Assembly (NCBI RefSeq): GCF_048593165.1 | Contig: NZ_CP184271.1 | DNA: 64,000 nt | Origin: Pectobacterium sp013449375 | Lineage (GTDB): Bacteria; Pseudomonadota; Gammaproteobacteria; Enterobacterales; Enterobacteriaceae | Strand: one strand, 5' to 3' | In this document: positions 42,560 through 51,516 of the stretch, one piece after another | Numbering within the stretch: the stretch's first letter is position 1 | Layout: each line of letters starts with the position of its first letter | Program-made: the position numbers and the translations under genes | Notes under the pieces: model-generated | Database searches by the model: none | Told to the model about the DNA's origin: nothing | The model's input: only the letters and a program-made list of their open reading frames with translations

Positions 42560-43603
42560 TTAACGGACTGACCAGTTGAGGCTTTGTCCCGCCAGGAAGG
42601 GGATGAGTGACTCGTCACCGAGAGAGATTTCTTCTGGGAACGTGACCGTTTCACGGTGAAGTTCAATCCAACTGTCGTTTACCGGTAGGTCATAAAAACG
42701 TGGGCCGTTCAGTGAGCAGAATGCTTCAAGTTTATCAAGCGCGTTCATTTCTTCAAAAACGGTGGCGTAGGTACTTAATGCTGCCTGGGCATTAAACACG
42801 CCAGCGCAGCCACAACTGGATTCTTTTCGGTGTTTTGCGTGAGGCGCGGAGTCAGTACCGAGGAAAAGGCGTTCACAGCCGCTGGCGACGGCTTCACGTA
42901 GCGCCTGCTGATGGGTATTGCGTTTTAAGATCGGCAGGCAGTACAGGTGAGGGCGAACGCCGCCAACCAGCATATGATTGCGGTTAAACATCAGGTGCTG
43001 TGGTGTAATGGTAGCGGCGAGATAATTATTACCTTCAACAACATACTGCGCGGCTTCTTTTGTCGTAATGTGCTCAAGGACGATTTTCAGTTCTGGGAAT
43101 TGTTGGCGCAATGGCTCCAGCACCGTTTCGATGAAGCGCGCTTCTCGGTCGAAAATATCAACGGCAGCGTCGGTAACTTCACCGTGGATGAGCAGCGGCA
43201 TACCCATTTTTTGCATTTTCTCCAGAATAGCGGAGATATTGGCGACGCTGGTTACCCCATGGCTGGAGTTTGTTGTGGCGTTGGCTGGGTATAATTTGGC
43301 TGCGGTAAAGACGCCTTGCTCAAAGCCATTCACGATTTCATTGGGATCAAGCGCATCGGTCAGGTAGCACGTCATCAACGGCTGAAAGTCATCGCCCTGC
43401 GGAACCGCGGCCAGAATACGCTGACGATATGCGATAGCGCTGGCTACGGTAGTAATCGGCGGCGTCAGGTTAGGCATAACAATCGCACGGCCAAAGAAAC
43501 GGCTGGTATAGGGGAGAACGGTTTCCAGCATCCGATCGTCACGCAGGTGAATGTGCCAATCGTCAGGGCGACGGATTTTAAGAATAGTGGGCTGTGCGGT
43601 CAT
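42560..43603 (-). CDS. pyrC: Dihydroorotase PyrC
   Basis: PyrC cyclises carbamoyl-aspartate to dihydroorotate in pyrimidine synthesis. The 347-residue zinc enzyme has the metal ligands His17 and His19 (DDWHIHLRDD) and the carboxylated Lys103 (FTAAKLYPANATT), with HGEVTD and LEHITTKEA supplying further histidines and FLGTDSAPHAKHRKE the catalytic aspartate. The length equals the E. coli class II enzyme. GGAG lies about nine bases before the ATG. A PurR-type operator was not clear by eye. Confidence 0.97.
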   Translation of the reverse strand: MTAQPTILKIRRPDDWHIHLRDDRMLETVLPYTSRFFGRAIVMPNLTPPITTVASAIAYRQRILAAVPQGDDFQPLMTCYLTDALDPNEIVNGFEQGVFTAAKLYPANATTNSSHGVTSVANISAILEKMQKMGMPLLIHGEVTDAAVDIFDREARFIETVLEPLRQQFPELKIVLEHITTKEAAQYVVEGNNYLAATITPQHLMFNRNHMLVGGVRPHLYCLPILKRNTHQQALREAVASGCERLFLGTDSAPHAKHRKESSCGCAGVFNAQAALSTYATVFEEMNALDKLEAFCSLNGPRFYDLPVNDSWIELHRETVTFPEEISLGDESLIPFLAGQSLNWSVR

Positions 43604-43786
43604 GGAATTGCGCTCCGGCGGTCAGTAGAAAACATCGTATTTCGGTTGGTTTTGGGACTGATACGGCGGGGGATAAGGATAAGCGTAAAGCCATTCGAAT
43701 GCATCCGTTTGTTGATGAATGCTTGAAATTAACCGTGAATTGGCATCTGATAGCACTATCTTTTCATTGATAAATAAGGGATGTAT

Positions 43787-44074
43787 ATGGAAATTCGTAT
43801 TGTCGCTACCATTCAGGCAAAAGCAGAGTTCATTGCAGACGTTACCGCAACGCTAAAGCGCGTGGTGGCACCTAGCCGACAGGAAGCGGGTAATGTGCAG
43901 TACGATCTGCATGAAGCCGTAGATAAAGCCGGTTCGTTTGTGTTCTTCGAGCGCTGGAAAGATCGAGAGGCTTTGACATCACATGAGCAGAGCGATCACT
44001 TCAAGAACCTGCTTGCTGAACTGGATGGCAAAACGGACAGCGTAGATATCAAACTATTGAATCTTTTAGGCTAA
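43787..44074 (+). CDS. Antibiotic biosynthesis monooxygenase (ABM) family protein
   Basis: The 95-residue product is a ferredoxin-like ABM fold, like YgiN: MEIRIVATIQAKAEFIADVTATLKRVVAPSRQEAGNVQYDLHEA, then FVFFERWKDREALTSHEQSDHFKNL, split over residues 1-85. The characteristic histidine pair is in SHEQSDHF. Such dimeric proteins oxidise quinols or hydroquinones without a cofactor; the substrate here is unknown. I chose the ATG at 43787 (AAGGGATGTAT before it) over one two codons earlier. It is divergent from pyrC and convergent with rne. Confidence 0.87.
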   Translation: MEIRIVATIQAKAEFIADVTATLKRVVAPSRQEAGNVQYDLHEAVDKAGSFVFFERWKDREALTSHEQSDHFKNLLAELDGKTDSVDIKLLNLLG

Positions 44075-44093
44075 CAAAAGCACTATTCATAAA

Positions 44094-44117
44094 AAAACCC
44101 GCCAATTGGCGGGTTTT
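44094..44117. terminator. Bidirectional terminator between ABM gene and rne
   Basis: AAAACCCGCC and GGCGGGTTTT form a 10-bp stem with an AATT loop, flanked by an A run and T run so it can work in both directions. It lies 20 bases after the ABM stop and 18 after rne. Confidence 0.93.
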
Positions 44118-44134
44118 GTCTATAGATGACAGAA

Positions 44135-47100
44135 TTACTCGCTGACTGGTGTAGGTTTGGTTGCTGGCGCAGTTGACTGGTTAACTGCCGCATGACCGCC
44201 TGCCGAACCTTTTCCAGAGAACGGATAGGTAGGACGAATCCAATCACTGTGTCGGACAGGTTCCGCGTGGTATGCCGGCGCTGGTGCTTTAGTCATTGGC
44301 GCTGTTGCATGGAATTTATAGCGAGGCTGCTCAGCAACGGCTGCTGCTTTTGTTACACTCACTACAGTCTCTGCCACATCTGCTTTCTCGGTTGCATCAG
44401 CGATGCTATCTGCTTGTTTGTCTTCTGCAACGGCTTCCGTAGCGACATCGTCAGCTACGACAGTTTCAGTCACTACCGCTTCAGCTACTGTGCCTTCAGT
44501 TGCAACAGGTTCAACGATCTGTGCGTCTTCCGCAGCCAGAGCTGTATCAGTCACCTTTGCGTCCTCTACGGCAGTTACGGCAACCGCAGTGATAGCATCG
44601 TCGATAGCGGTGTTCTCGGTAACGGGCTCGACGACGGTTTCTTCGTCTGCAGAACTTACCTCGACATTTGCGACATTGCTATCCTGAATCACATCGGCAG
44701 ATTGCGCTGTCGCGGTTACAATAGCCTCTTCCTGAGTGACGGCTTCAGCAATCGCCACGTTTTCCACTGCACTGGATTCCGTTGTATCCGCTTGTGTCGC
44801 CACTGCGGTTTCAACGACGGCAGGTAACAGCGGTGTTTCAATCGCTGCAACGTTTTCGCCCTGCGGTTGACCTTCAACTTGCTGTATCTGTGCAAGAGGA
44901 TAGGTAACCCATACTTTTCCTGATGCCATTTCCGGTGATGCGGCGGCAAATTCCAACTGCATCGGAGACTGAGACGGGTAACGCTCATCACGATAGCGAC
45001 GACGGCGTTGACCGCTGACGCGCAGATGGCGTGGCGAGCGACGTGAACGGCGTGGCATACCACCGTTCTCAGCGTTGGCACGATTTGCGTCGTTTGGCTC
45101 GTTATCGATCTCGTTATTGTCTACCGCAACATCGCTTGGCTTGACGTAAGATTGAGCCTGCTCAGATGGAACAGCGGCAGGTGCTGCGCTATCAGAGAGG
45201 GTATCCTGCTGAACGTCGGACTGAACGCGTACTTTTTGCGTCAGTTGGCGGCGTTGGCGCCGTGGCATAACCTGAATCGGTTTATCCTGCTCGGCTGCGT
45301 TGTCATCGGAATCATCAACTGCTGGCTGAACTTTTGACTCATTAGAAGCCTGACGGCGTTCGTCCTGACGACGACGCTGACGCTCAGCACGTGGTTCACG
45401 GCGCGGCTGCTCTTCTGAACTGGTTTTTTCCGCGTTTTCTGCAACCACTTCTTCGTTCTGTCGCTTATTACGGCGCTGCTCATCACGCTGTTCACGATTG
45501 TCACGATTGTCACGAGAACCACGATCGCGGCGATTATTACCCTGACGACGTGAATTACGACGTTCAGAACGCTGGCCTTCAGCAGATTTCTCTTCTTCGG
45601 CCTTCTTCTCGTCAACGCTATCCGCTGCTTTTACCGCAGGTTCAGAAGCAAAGGCATTTTTTAAGGCGCTGAAGAAACGGCTGATAAGGCCTGGTTGAGC
45701 GGCTTCCGCAGGTTTCGCTGCAGCAGGGGTCGCCTTGGTTACCGACGGTGCGGTTTCCGCTGGCATTTCTGCCATGGTAAACGTCGCTAAAGCCGGTTGT
45801 TCTGGCTGTTTACGCTCAATCGTCTGTTCGTCTTGCTGTTGCTGCGTTTCCGTTTCCAAACGCTGAGGAAGCAGATAGCTGAGCGTTGGCTTTTCTTCGC
45901 CTTTACGGACGCGGACAACGGAGTAGTGCGGCGTTTGCATGCCGTCGTGTGGCACGATGACGGCGCGCACGCCACCTTGACGTTTCTCAATGGCGTTAAC
46001 AGCGTCACGCTTTTCATTCAGCAGATAAGAAGCAATCTGGACTGGAACAATTGCGTGGACTTCTTTGGTATTTTCTTTCAGCGCTTCTTCTTCAATCAGA
46101 CGAAGAATGGACAGCGAAAGTGATTCATTGTCACGAATCGTACCGGTACCGCTACAGCGTGGGCAGACGTGGTGGCTGGATTCGCCCAATGACGGGCTCA
46201 GGCGCTGACGCGACATTTCCAGCAGTCCAAAGCGGGAAATCCGGCCGATCTGAATACGTGCGCGATCTTGGCGCACGGAGTCGCGTAGGCGGTTTTCCAC
46301 TTCACGCTGGTGGCGAACCGGAGTCATATCGATGAAGTCGATAACAATCAGGCCACCGAGGTCACGTAGGCGCAATTGGCGAGCAATTTCATCTGCGGCT
46401 TCAAGGTTGGTATTAAACGCGGTTTCTTCGATATCGCCACCGCGCGTTGCTCGGGCGGAGTTAATATCAATCGCCGTCAGCGCTTCGGTGGTATCGATAA
46501 CGATAGAACCGCCAGATGGCAAACGAACCTCACGCTGGAAAGCCGATTCGATCTGCGATTCGATCTGATAGTGGCTGAAAAGCGGGATTTCACCACTGTA
46601 CAGTTTGATTTTGCTGCTGAAATCAGGGCGACCCAACGCAGAAATATGTTCTTTCGCCAGATCGAGAATTTTCGGGTTGTCGATCAATATCTCGCCAATG
46701 TCTGGGCGCAGATAATCACGGAAAGCGCGGACAATGACATTACTTTCCTGATGGATCAGGAATGGTGCAGGGCGGCCTTCGGCAGCTTTTTTGATCGCGT
46801 CCCAGTGTTTCAGACGGAAAGCCAGATCCCATTGCAGCGCTTCAGCGGATTTGCCTACACCCGCGGTGCGAACAATGAGTCCCATACCATCAGGTAGTTG
46901 CAGCGATCCCAGTGCTTCTTTAAGCTCGGTGCGATCATCACCTTCGATGCGGCGGGAGATTCCACCGGCACGTGGGTTATTCGGCATTAAGACCAGATAG
47001 CTACCCGCCAGGCTGATAAAGGTGGTCAGCGCTGCGCCTTTGTTGCCACGCTCTTCTTTGTCTACCTGAACAATGACTTCCTGACCTTCACGTAACACAT

Positions 47101-47374
47101 CTTTAATGTTAGGACGACCATGGGAAGCATAGTTGCTGGGGAAGTATTCGCGGGCGATTTCTTTAAGAGGGAGGAAACCATGTCTTTCTGCGCCGTAATC
47201 AACAAAAGCCGCTTCAAGACTGGGTTCGATACGAGTGATTTTACCTTTGTAGATATTTGCTTTCTTCTGCTCATGACCTGGACTTTCGATATCCAAATCA
47301 TACAGCCGTTGACCATCAACCAAGGCAACACGCAACTCTTCCTGCTGAGTTGCGTTAATTAACATTCTTTTCAT
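44135..47374 (-). CDS. rne: Ribonuclease E
   Basis: RNase E is the main mRNA-decay and rRNA/tRNA-processing endonuclease and the degradosome scaffold. The 1079-residue product keeps the catalytic half without gaps against E. coli: S1 domain (about 36-118), Asp303 and Asp346 for magnesium, and the zinc-link CPRC (Cys404, Cys407). In the C-terminal half the short motifs remain: the membrane-binding helix ISRFFSALKNAF, the Arg-rich RRSRRSPRHLRVSGQRRRRY, and the PNPase-binding end HATAPMTKAPAP...RHSDWIRPTYPF. The rest is low-complexity Val/Ala/Glu/Thr-rich sequence unlike E. coli. The ATG at 47374 gives MKRMLINATQQ. Confidence 0.98.
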   Translation of the reverse strand: MKRMLINATQQEELRVALVDGQRLYDLDIESPGHEQKKANIYKGKITRIEPSLEAAFVDYGAERHGFLPLKEIAREYFPSNYASHGRPNIKDVLREGQEVIVQVDKEERGNKGAALTTFISLAGSYLVLMPNNPRAGGISRRIEGDDRTELKEALGSLQLPDGMGLIVRTAGVGKSAEALQWDLAFRLKHWDAIKKAAEGRPAPFLIHQESNVIVRAFRDYLRPDIGEILIDNPKILDLAKEHISALGRPDFSSKIKLYSGEIPLFSHYQIESQIESAFQREVRLPSGGSIVIDTTEALTAIDINSARATRGGDIEETAFNTNLEAADEIARQLRLRDLGGLIVIDFIDMTPVRHQREVENRLRDSVRQDRARIQIGRISRFGLLEMSRQRLSPSLGESSHHVCPRCSGTGTIRDNESLSLSILRLIEEEALKENTKEVHAIVPVQIASYLLNEKRDAVNAIEKRQGGVRAVIVPHDGMQTPHYSVVRVRKGEEKPTLSYLLPQRLETETQQQQDEQTIERKQPEQPALATFTMAEMPAETAPSVTKATPAAAKPAEAAQPGLISRFFSALKNAFASEPAVKAADSVDEKKAEEEKSAEGQRSERRNSRRQGNNRRDRGSRDNRDNREQRDEQRRNKRQNEEVVAENAEKTSSEEQPRREPRAERQRRRQDERRQASNESKVQPAVDDSDDNAAEQDKPIQVMPRRQRRQLTQKVRVQSDVQQDTLSDSAAPAAVPSEQAQSYVKPSDVAVDNNEIDNEPNDANRANAENGGMPRRSRRSPRHLRVSGQRRRRYRDERYPSQSPMQLEFAAASPEMASGKVWVTYPLAQIQQVEGQPQGENVAAIETPLLPAVVETAVATQADTTESSAVENVAIAEAVTQEEAIVTATAQSADVIQDSNVANVEVSSADEETVVEPVTENTAIDDAITAVAVTAVEDAKVTDTALAAEDAQIVEPVATEGTVAEAVVTETVVADDVATEAVAEDKQADSIADATEKADVAETVVSVTKAAAVAEQPRYKFHATAPMTKAPAPAYHAEPVRHSDWIRPTYPFSGKGSAGGHAAVNQSTAPATKPTPVSE

Positions 47375-47980
47375 CTTCAACTTACTCGTTATTTTTACTT
47401 GCATTATTGATAGAGCTGCGGACAAAAGAACCGCATGACCGGAGTGAACCGATGGCCTCGTGGCTTATCGCAGGGACGTCAACCTCCCGGTTGTCGCCTG
47501 CATAGAGACGCATGTTTCGGTAGCCTGTGTTTCCTGATGGAAAACAGCGCGTTTACTGAGGGAACAGCTTCTGAATAATGTCGCCAGATCTGATTCCATT
47601 TACCGGCCAAGCTGCAATCCGCAGCCCGCTAACTGCTTGATTTCGCATTACGTCTTACGCCATTGCTGCGTGTGTGCGTCATCAGGCAAATTTAATAATT
47701 TCGCAATATCCCCGTGTTTTATCGGAAATCCACGTGGGAAACGCAAAAGCATTATTCCACTGCTGATACCGTTATAGCAAGGTGACTTTGCCTGTCTGTA
47801 TGAAGATAATTCTGCCGTGATCACCAAAACGGGCAGGGTTTGATGCTACAACGCAATTCACCCGTCACTTACTCGCGTTACTTACCCGATAGTGCAACAA
47901 TATCTTCATAAGTCAGACACACAGTTAAGCACAGAAAAAGAAGTGGCGCTATCGGGTTGCTCTATTTAGAATCGCGCATC
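47375..47980 (-). promoter_or_regulatory. rne 5' leader and divergent rne/rluC promoters
   Basis: The 606-base spacer has no gene. In E. coli rne has a leader of about 360 bases whose stem-loops let RNase E degrade its own mRNA; a comparable length is available here. A stem near the start codon is visible on the minus strand (TGCGG and CCGCA around TTCTTTTGT, 47416-47434). Placement of the equivalent of the E. coli hp2 element needs structural alignment. The left part serves rne and the right part rluC. Confidence 0.6.
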
Positions 47981-48937
47981 ATGAAAACAGATAATCCTTC
48001 AGTACAATTTGTGACGATCTCCGCAGATGAAGCGGGGCAGCGCGTCGATAATTTTTTGCATACCCACTTAAAGGGTGTGCCTAAAAGCATGGTTTACCGC
48101 ATCTTGCGTAAAGGTGAGGTAAGAATAAATAAGAAGCGTATCAAGCCTGAGTATAAATTGCTCGACGGTGACGTTATTCGTATTCCGCCTATTCGACAGG
48201 CAGAACGTGATGAAACGCCTGTTTCTGCGAGTCTTGGTAAAGTGGCGGCGTTGGCCGAGTGTATTATTTATGAAGATGACTACCTGTTAGTGCTAAATAA
48301 GCCCTCGGGTACGGCCGTGCATGGCGGCAGTGGTCTAAGTTTCGGCGTGATTGAAGGGCTGCGCGCTTTACGCCCGGAAGCGCGTTTTCTGGAGTTAGTA
48401 CACCGTCTCGACCGCGATACATCGGGCGTTTTGCTGGTCGCAAAAAAACGCTCGGCCTTACGTTCTCTGCACGAACAGTTGCGGCTGAAAGGTATGCAAA
48501 AAGACTATCTGGCGCTGGTTCGTGGTCAGTGGCAGTCTCATTGCAAAGTGGTTCAGGCTCCGTTGTTGAAAAATATTCTGCAAAGCGGTGAGCGCGTCGT
48601 GCGAGTTAATAGCGACGGTAAGCCGTCAGAAACGCGCTTTAAAATAGAAGAACGTTTTGAACACGCGACACTGGTGCGGGCGAGCCCTGTCACAGGACGT
48701 ACGCATCAAATTCGTGTGCATACTCAGTATGCTGGGCATCCGATAGCATTTGACGACCGTTACGGCGATCGGGAGTTCGATGAACAACTGGCGGATACCG
48801 GTTTAAAACGTCTGTTCCTGCATGCGCAGGCGCTGCGTTTTGAGCACCCGAATACCGGTGAAACGCTGAGAATCGAAGCGCCACTGGATAGCGGACTGCG
48901 TCGCTGTCTTCAGGCGTTGCGCAAGACCAAAGCGTAA
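47981..48937 (+). CDS. rluC: 23S rRNA pseudouridine synthase RluC
   Basis: RluC converts uridines 955, 2504 and 2580 of 23S rRNA (E. coli numbering) to pseudouridine. The 318-residue product has an N-terminal S4 RNA-binding domain (about 20-80, AGQRVDNFLHTHLKGVPKSM) and the RluA-type catalytic domain with Asp144 in HRLDRDTSGVLL. The ATG at 47981 gives the E. coli-like start MKTDNPSVQFV; the frame is open to 47957. It is divergent from rne as in E. coli. Confidence 0.96.
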   Translation: MKTDNPSVQFVTISADEAGQRVDNFLHTHLKGVPKSMVYRILRKGEVRINKKRIKPEYKLLDGDVIRIPPIRQAERDETPVSASLGKVAALAECIIYEDDYLLVLNKPSGTAVHGGSGLSFGVIEGLRALRPEARFLELVHRLDRDTSGVLLVAKKRSALRSLHEQLRLKGMQKDYLALVRGQWQSHCKVVQAPLLKNILQSGERVVRVNSDGKPSETRFKIEERFEHATLVRASPVTGRTHQIRVHTQYAGHPIAFDDRYGDREFDEQLADTGLKRLFLHAQALRFEHPNTGETLRIEAPLDSGLRRCLQALRKTKA

Positions 48938-48964
48938 CTGTTGATACCTACATGACTTTATTTG

Positions 48965-48994
48965 TCGGGATAGCGCGTCATTGTGCTATCCCGA
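48965..48994. terminator. Hairpin between convergent rluC and yceF
   Basis: TCGGGATAGC and GCTATCCCGA form a perfect 10-bp stem with a 10-base loop, 27 bases after rluC and just after yceF. No long T run follows. Confidence 0.7.
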
Positions 48995-49000
48995 TGGGTG

Positions 49001-49585
49001 TTATGCCGTCAAAGGGTTAATGCCTTCCTTTTGTAACATCTGAATCAGCGCGATCAATGGTAACCCAATGAGCGTATTGGGATCGCGCCCAGATAATCGT
49101 TCAAATAATGCAATGCCCAACCCTTCGCTTTTGAAGCTGCCTGCACAGTTCCATGGCTGCTCTTTCTCCAGATAGCCATCAATTTCCGCTTCCGTTAGCG
49201 TTCTAAAATGCACATCAAATGGCTCTGCGATGCTCTGTATTTTCTGCGTCGCACTATTGAAAAGCGCTAAACCGGTAAAAAAGGAAACGCATTTCCCGCT
49301 GGCCTCTTGTAACTGCCGCGTCGCGTTAACCTTATTATGTGGTTTTCCTGTAATGGTATTCCCCAGAACGCAAACCTGATCGGAGCCGATAATCAGGTGA
49401 TTGGGGTAGTGCGTGGCCAACGCTTTAGCTTTGTTTTCAGCAAGGCGGATTACAAGATCGACGGCGCTTTCATCTGGGTGTGGTGTTTCATCAATGTCCG
49501 GTGCCGCGCAAACAAAGGGGATCGCCAGCTTGTCCAATAAGGCGCGGCGATATGGTGAGGTTGAGGCAAGAACGATCTGCTGCAT
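49001..49585 (-). CDS. yceF: Maf-like nucleotide pyrophosphatase YceF
   Basis: This 194-residue Maf-family protein hydrolyses non-canonical nucleoside triphosphates; E. coli YceF prefers m7GTP. Family motifs: LASTSPYRRALLDKL (residues 6-20), the SDQVCVLG acidic motif with the active-site Asp near residue 69, and WNCAGSFKSEGLGIALFERLSGRDPNTLIGLPL towards the end, split over 144-177. The ATG at 49585 has no strong binding site. It is divergent from yceD. Confidence 0.95.
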   Translation of the reverse strand: MQQIVLASTSPYRRALLDKLAIPFVCAAPDIDETPHPDESAVDLVIRLAENKAKALATHYPNHLIIGSDQVCVLGNTITGKPHNKVNATRQLQEASGKCVSFFTGLALFNSATQKIQSIAEPFDVHFRTLTEAEIDGYLEKEQPWNCAGSFKSEGLGIALFERLSGRDPNTLIGLPLIALIQMLQKEGINPLTA

Positions 49586-49725
49586 AATTTTTTGATAAAC
49601 CGTAGCGTAATGATGAAAGGCATTTTAAACTGTGCGCCGCTCTGGAAGCGAATATTGGTGAAAGGTGGTGCATCACTGCCTTTTTCTTTGACTCTATGTC
49701 GTTACGACGTTAATATGCGCGCCCT

Positions 49726-50247
49726 ATGCAAAAGGTAAAATTACCCTTAACCCTTGATGCGGTCCGCACTGCTCAGAAGCGTTTAGATTACGTTGGTATC
49801 TATTCGCCAGAACAAGTAGAGCGTGTTGCCGAATCAGTGGTGAGTGTGGATAGTGATGTTCAGGCCTCTTTATCTTTCAATATTGATAATCAGCGTCTGG
49901 CAGTGATTGACGGTAACGCTGATGTTACGGTCACACTGATGTGTCAACGTTGCGGAAAGCCGTTTGAACATCAAGTCCATGCGACATTCTGTTTTAGCCC
50001 GGTCGTCAATGATGAGCAGGCCGAAGCGTTACCGGAAGCGTATGAGCCGATCGGCGTTGATGAATTTGGCGAAGTCGATCTGCTGGCAATGATTGAAGAT
50101 GAAATTATTCTGATGTTGCCTATCGCCCCGGTGCATGATTCTGAACACTGTGAAGTGTCCGAAGCGGACATGGTGTTTGGCCAACTGCCTGAAGAGGCGG
50201 AAAAACCAAATCCGTTTGCCGTATTAGCCAGTTTAAAGCGTAAGTAA
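49726..50247 (+). CDS. yceD: 23S rRNA accumulation protein YceD (DUF177)
   Basis: The 173-residue product matches E. coli YceD: a C-x2-C motif (LMCQRCGKPFEH, residues about 66-77), an acidic centre (EPIGVDEFGEVDLLAMIEDEIILMLPIAPVH in parts) and the end KPNPFAVLASLKRK. DUF177 proteins help 23S rRNA accumulation in bacteria and plastids. It is co-transcribed with rpmF, which follows after 16 bases, and starts the fatty-acid cluster. Confidence 0.95.
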   Translation: MQKVKLPLTLDAVRTAQKRLDYVGIYSPEQVERVAESVVSVDSDVQASLSFNIDNQRLAVIDGNADVTVTLMCQRCGKPFEHQVHATFCFSPVVNDEQAEALPEAYEPIGVDEFGEVDLLAMIEDEIILMLPIAPVHDSEHCEVSEADMVFGQLPEEAEKPNPFAVLASLKRK

Positions 50248-50263
50248 TTAAGGAGTAAGGTCC

Positions 50264-50434
50264 ATGGCCGTACAACAAAACAAACCTAGCCGTTCCAAAC
50301 GTGGTATGCGTCGTTCACACGATGCGCTGACTACCTCTTCTGTATCCGTAGATAAAGTTTCTGGCGAAACTCACCTGCGTCACCACATCACTGCGGATGG
50401 TTACTACCGCGGTCGCAAGGTTATTGCTAAGTAA
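50264..50434 (+). CDS. rpmF: 50S ribosomal protein L32
   Basis: This short gene codes for 56 residues: MAVQQNKPSRSKRGMRRSHD and on to the end GYYRGRKVIAK. It is basic and matches bacterial L32 (57 residues in E. coli). AAGGAGTAAGGTCC precedes the ATG. Coupling of yceD-rpmF to plsX joins ribosome and lipid synthesis, a conserved arrangement in enteric bacteria. Confidence 0.99.
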   Translation: MAVQQNKPSRSKRGMRRSHDALTTSSVSVDKVSGETHLRHHITADGYYRGRKVIAK

Positions 50435-50463
50435 TTCTTGCGAATTATTTGCAAGGCAATACC

Positions 50464-51510
50464 TTGACACGCCTAACTCTGGCGTTAGATGCGATGGGCG
50501 GGGATTTTGGTCCCTGCGTAACAGTGCCTGCTGCATTGCAGGCACTGGCTTCTAATCCAGCTCTCAATTTGTTATTAGTCGGCGATCCTGCTGCGATTAC
50601 ACCATTACTTGCCAAAGTCGATTCTGATTTACTTTCCCGCTTAGAGGTTGTTCCGGCGGAGTCGGTTATTGCGAGTGATGCGAGGCCGTCGCAGGCTATT
50701 CGTGCCAGCCGTGGTACTTCAATGCGCATAGCGCTTGAGTTGATTAAAGACGGTAGGGCACATGCTTGTGTGAGCGCAGGCAATACGGGTGCGCTTATGG
50801 GGCTGGCTAAGCTCCTGATTAAGCCACTTGACGGTATTGAACGTCCTGCGTTGGTATCGGTCTTACCTCACCAGCAGTATGGAAAGACAGTCGTGTTGGA
50901 TCTAGGGGCGAATGTTGACTGTGACAGCACGATGCTGGTTCAGTTTGCCGTGATGGGCTCAGTGATGGCAGAAGAAGTGCTGGAACTGAAGAACCCTCGG
51001 GTCGCGTTGTTGAATATTGGTGAAGAAGAAAGCAAAGGGCTGAGCACTATCCGTGAAGCAGCGGCACAGCTAAAAGAGGCACCATCAATAAATTACATCG
51101 GTTACCTGGAAGGCAACGATCTGCTGACTGGGAAAACGGACGTGATGGTCTGTGACGGCTTTGTGGGGAATGTCACACTGAAAACGGTGGAAGGCGTGGT
51201 AAGGATGTTCCTGTCACTGCTGAAATCGCCAGCTTCAGGCCCTGGGCAAACACAAAAACGGTCCTGGTGGTTGAAATGGCTAGGGCGTTTGTTACAAAAG
51301 CGCTTATCAAAGCGTTTCGGTCATTTGAACCCCGATCAATATAATGGCGCATGCCTGCTAGGATTGCGGGGAACTGTAATCAAAAGCCATGGTGCAGCAA
51401 ACCAGAGAGCGTTTGCGGTTGCTATTGAACAGGCAATGCAGACGGTACGGCGGCAGCTTCCCGACCGGATTGCCGCCCGTCTAGAAGCGGTATTACCCAA
51501 GAGTGACTAA
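50464..51510 (+). CDS. plsX: Phosphate acyltransferase PlsX
   Basis: PlsX makes acyl-phosphate from acyl-ACP for phospholipid synthesis at the inner face of the membrane. The 348-residue product begins LTLALDAMGGDFGP after a TTG start at 50464, as in E. coli, with CAAGG about ten bases upstream; a TTG five codons earlier is an alternative. Conserved stretches include RPSQAIRASRGTSMRIAL, SAGNTGALMGLAKLL, DLGANVDCDSTMLVQFAVMGSVMAEE and NQRAFAVAIEQAMQ. It lies 29 bases after rpmF and 6 before fabH. Confidence 0.96.
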   Translation: MTRLTLALDAMGGDFGPCVTVPAALQALASNPALNLLLVGDPAAITPLLAKVDSDLLSRLEVVPAESVIASDARPSQAIRASRGTSMRIALELIKDGRAHACVSAGNTGALMGLAKLLIKPLDGIERPALVSVLPHQQYGKTVVLDLGANVDCDSTMLVQFAVMGSVMAEEVLELKNPRVALLNIGEEESKGLSTIREAAAQLKEAPSINYIGYLEGNDLLTGKTDVMVCDGFVGNVTLKTVEGVVRMFLSLLKSPASGPGQTQKRSWWLKWLGRLLQKRLSKRFGHLNPDQYNGACLLGLRGTVIKSHGAANQRAFAVAIEQAMQTVRRQLPDRIAARLEAVLPKSD

Positions 51511-51516
51511 GCGTAC

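Noticed and set aside
45484..45520. Tandem TTGTCACGA words in rne
   Set aside because: They encode the Arg/Asp/Asn repeats of the RNase E tail, not a CRISPR or iteron array.
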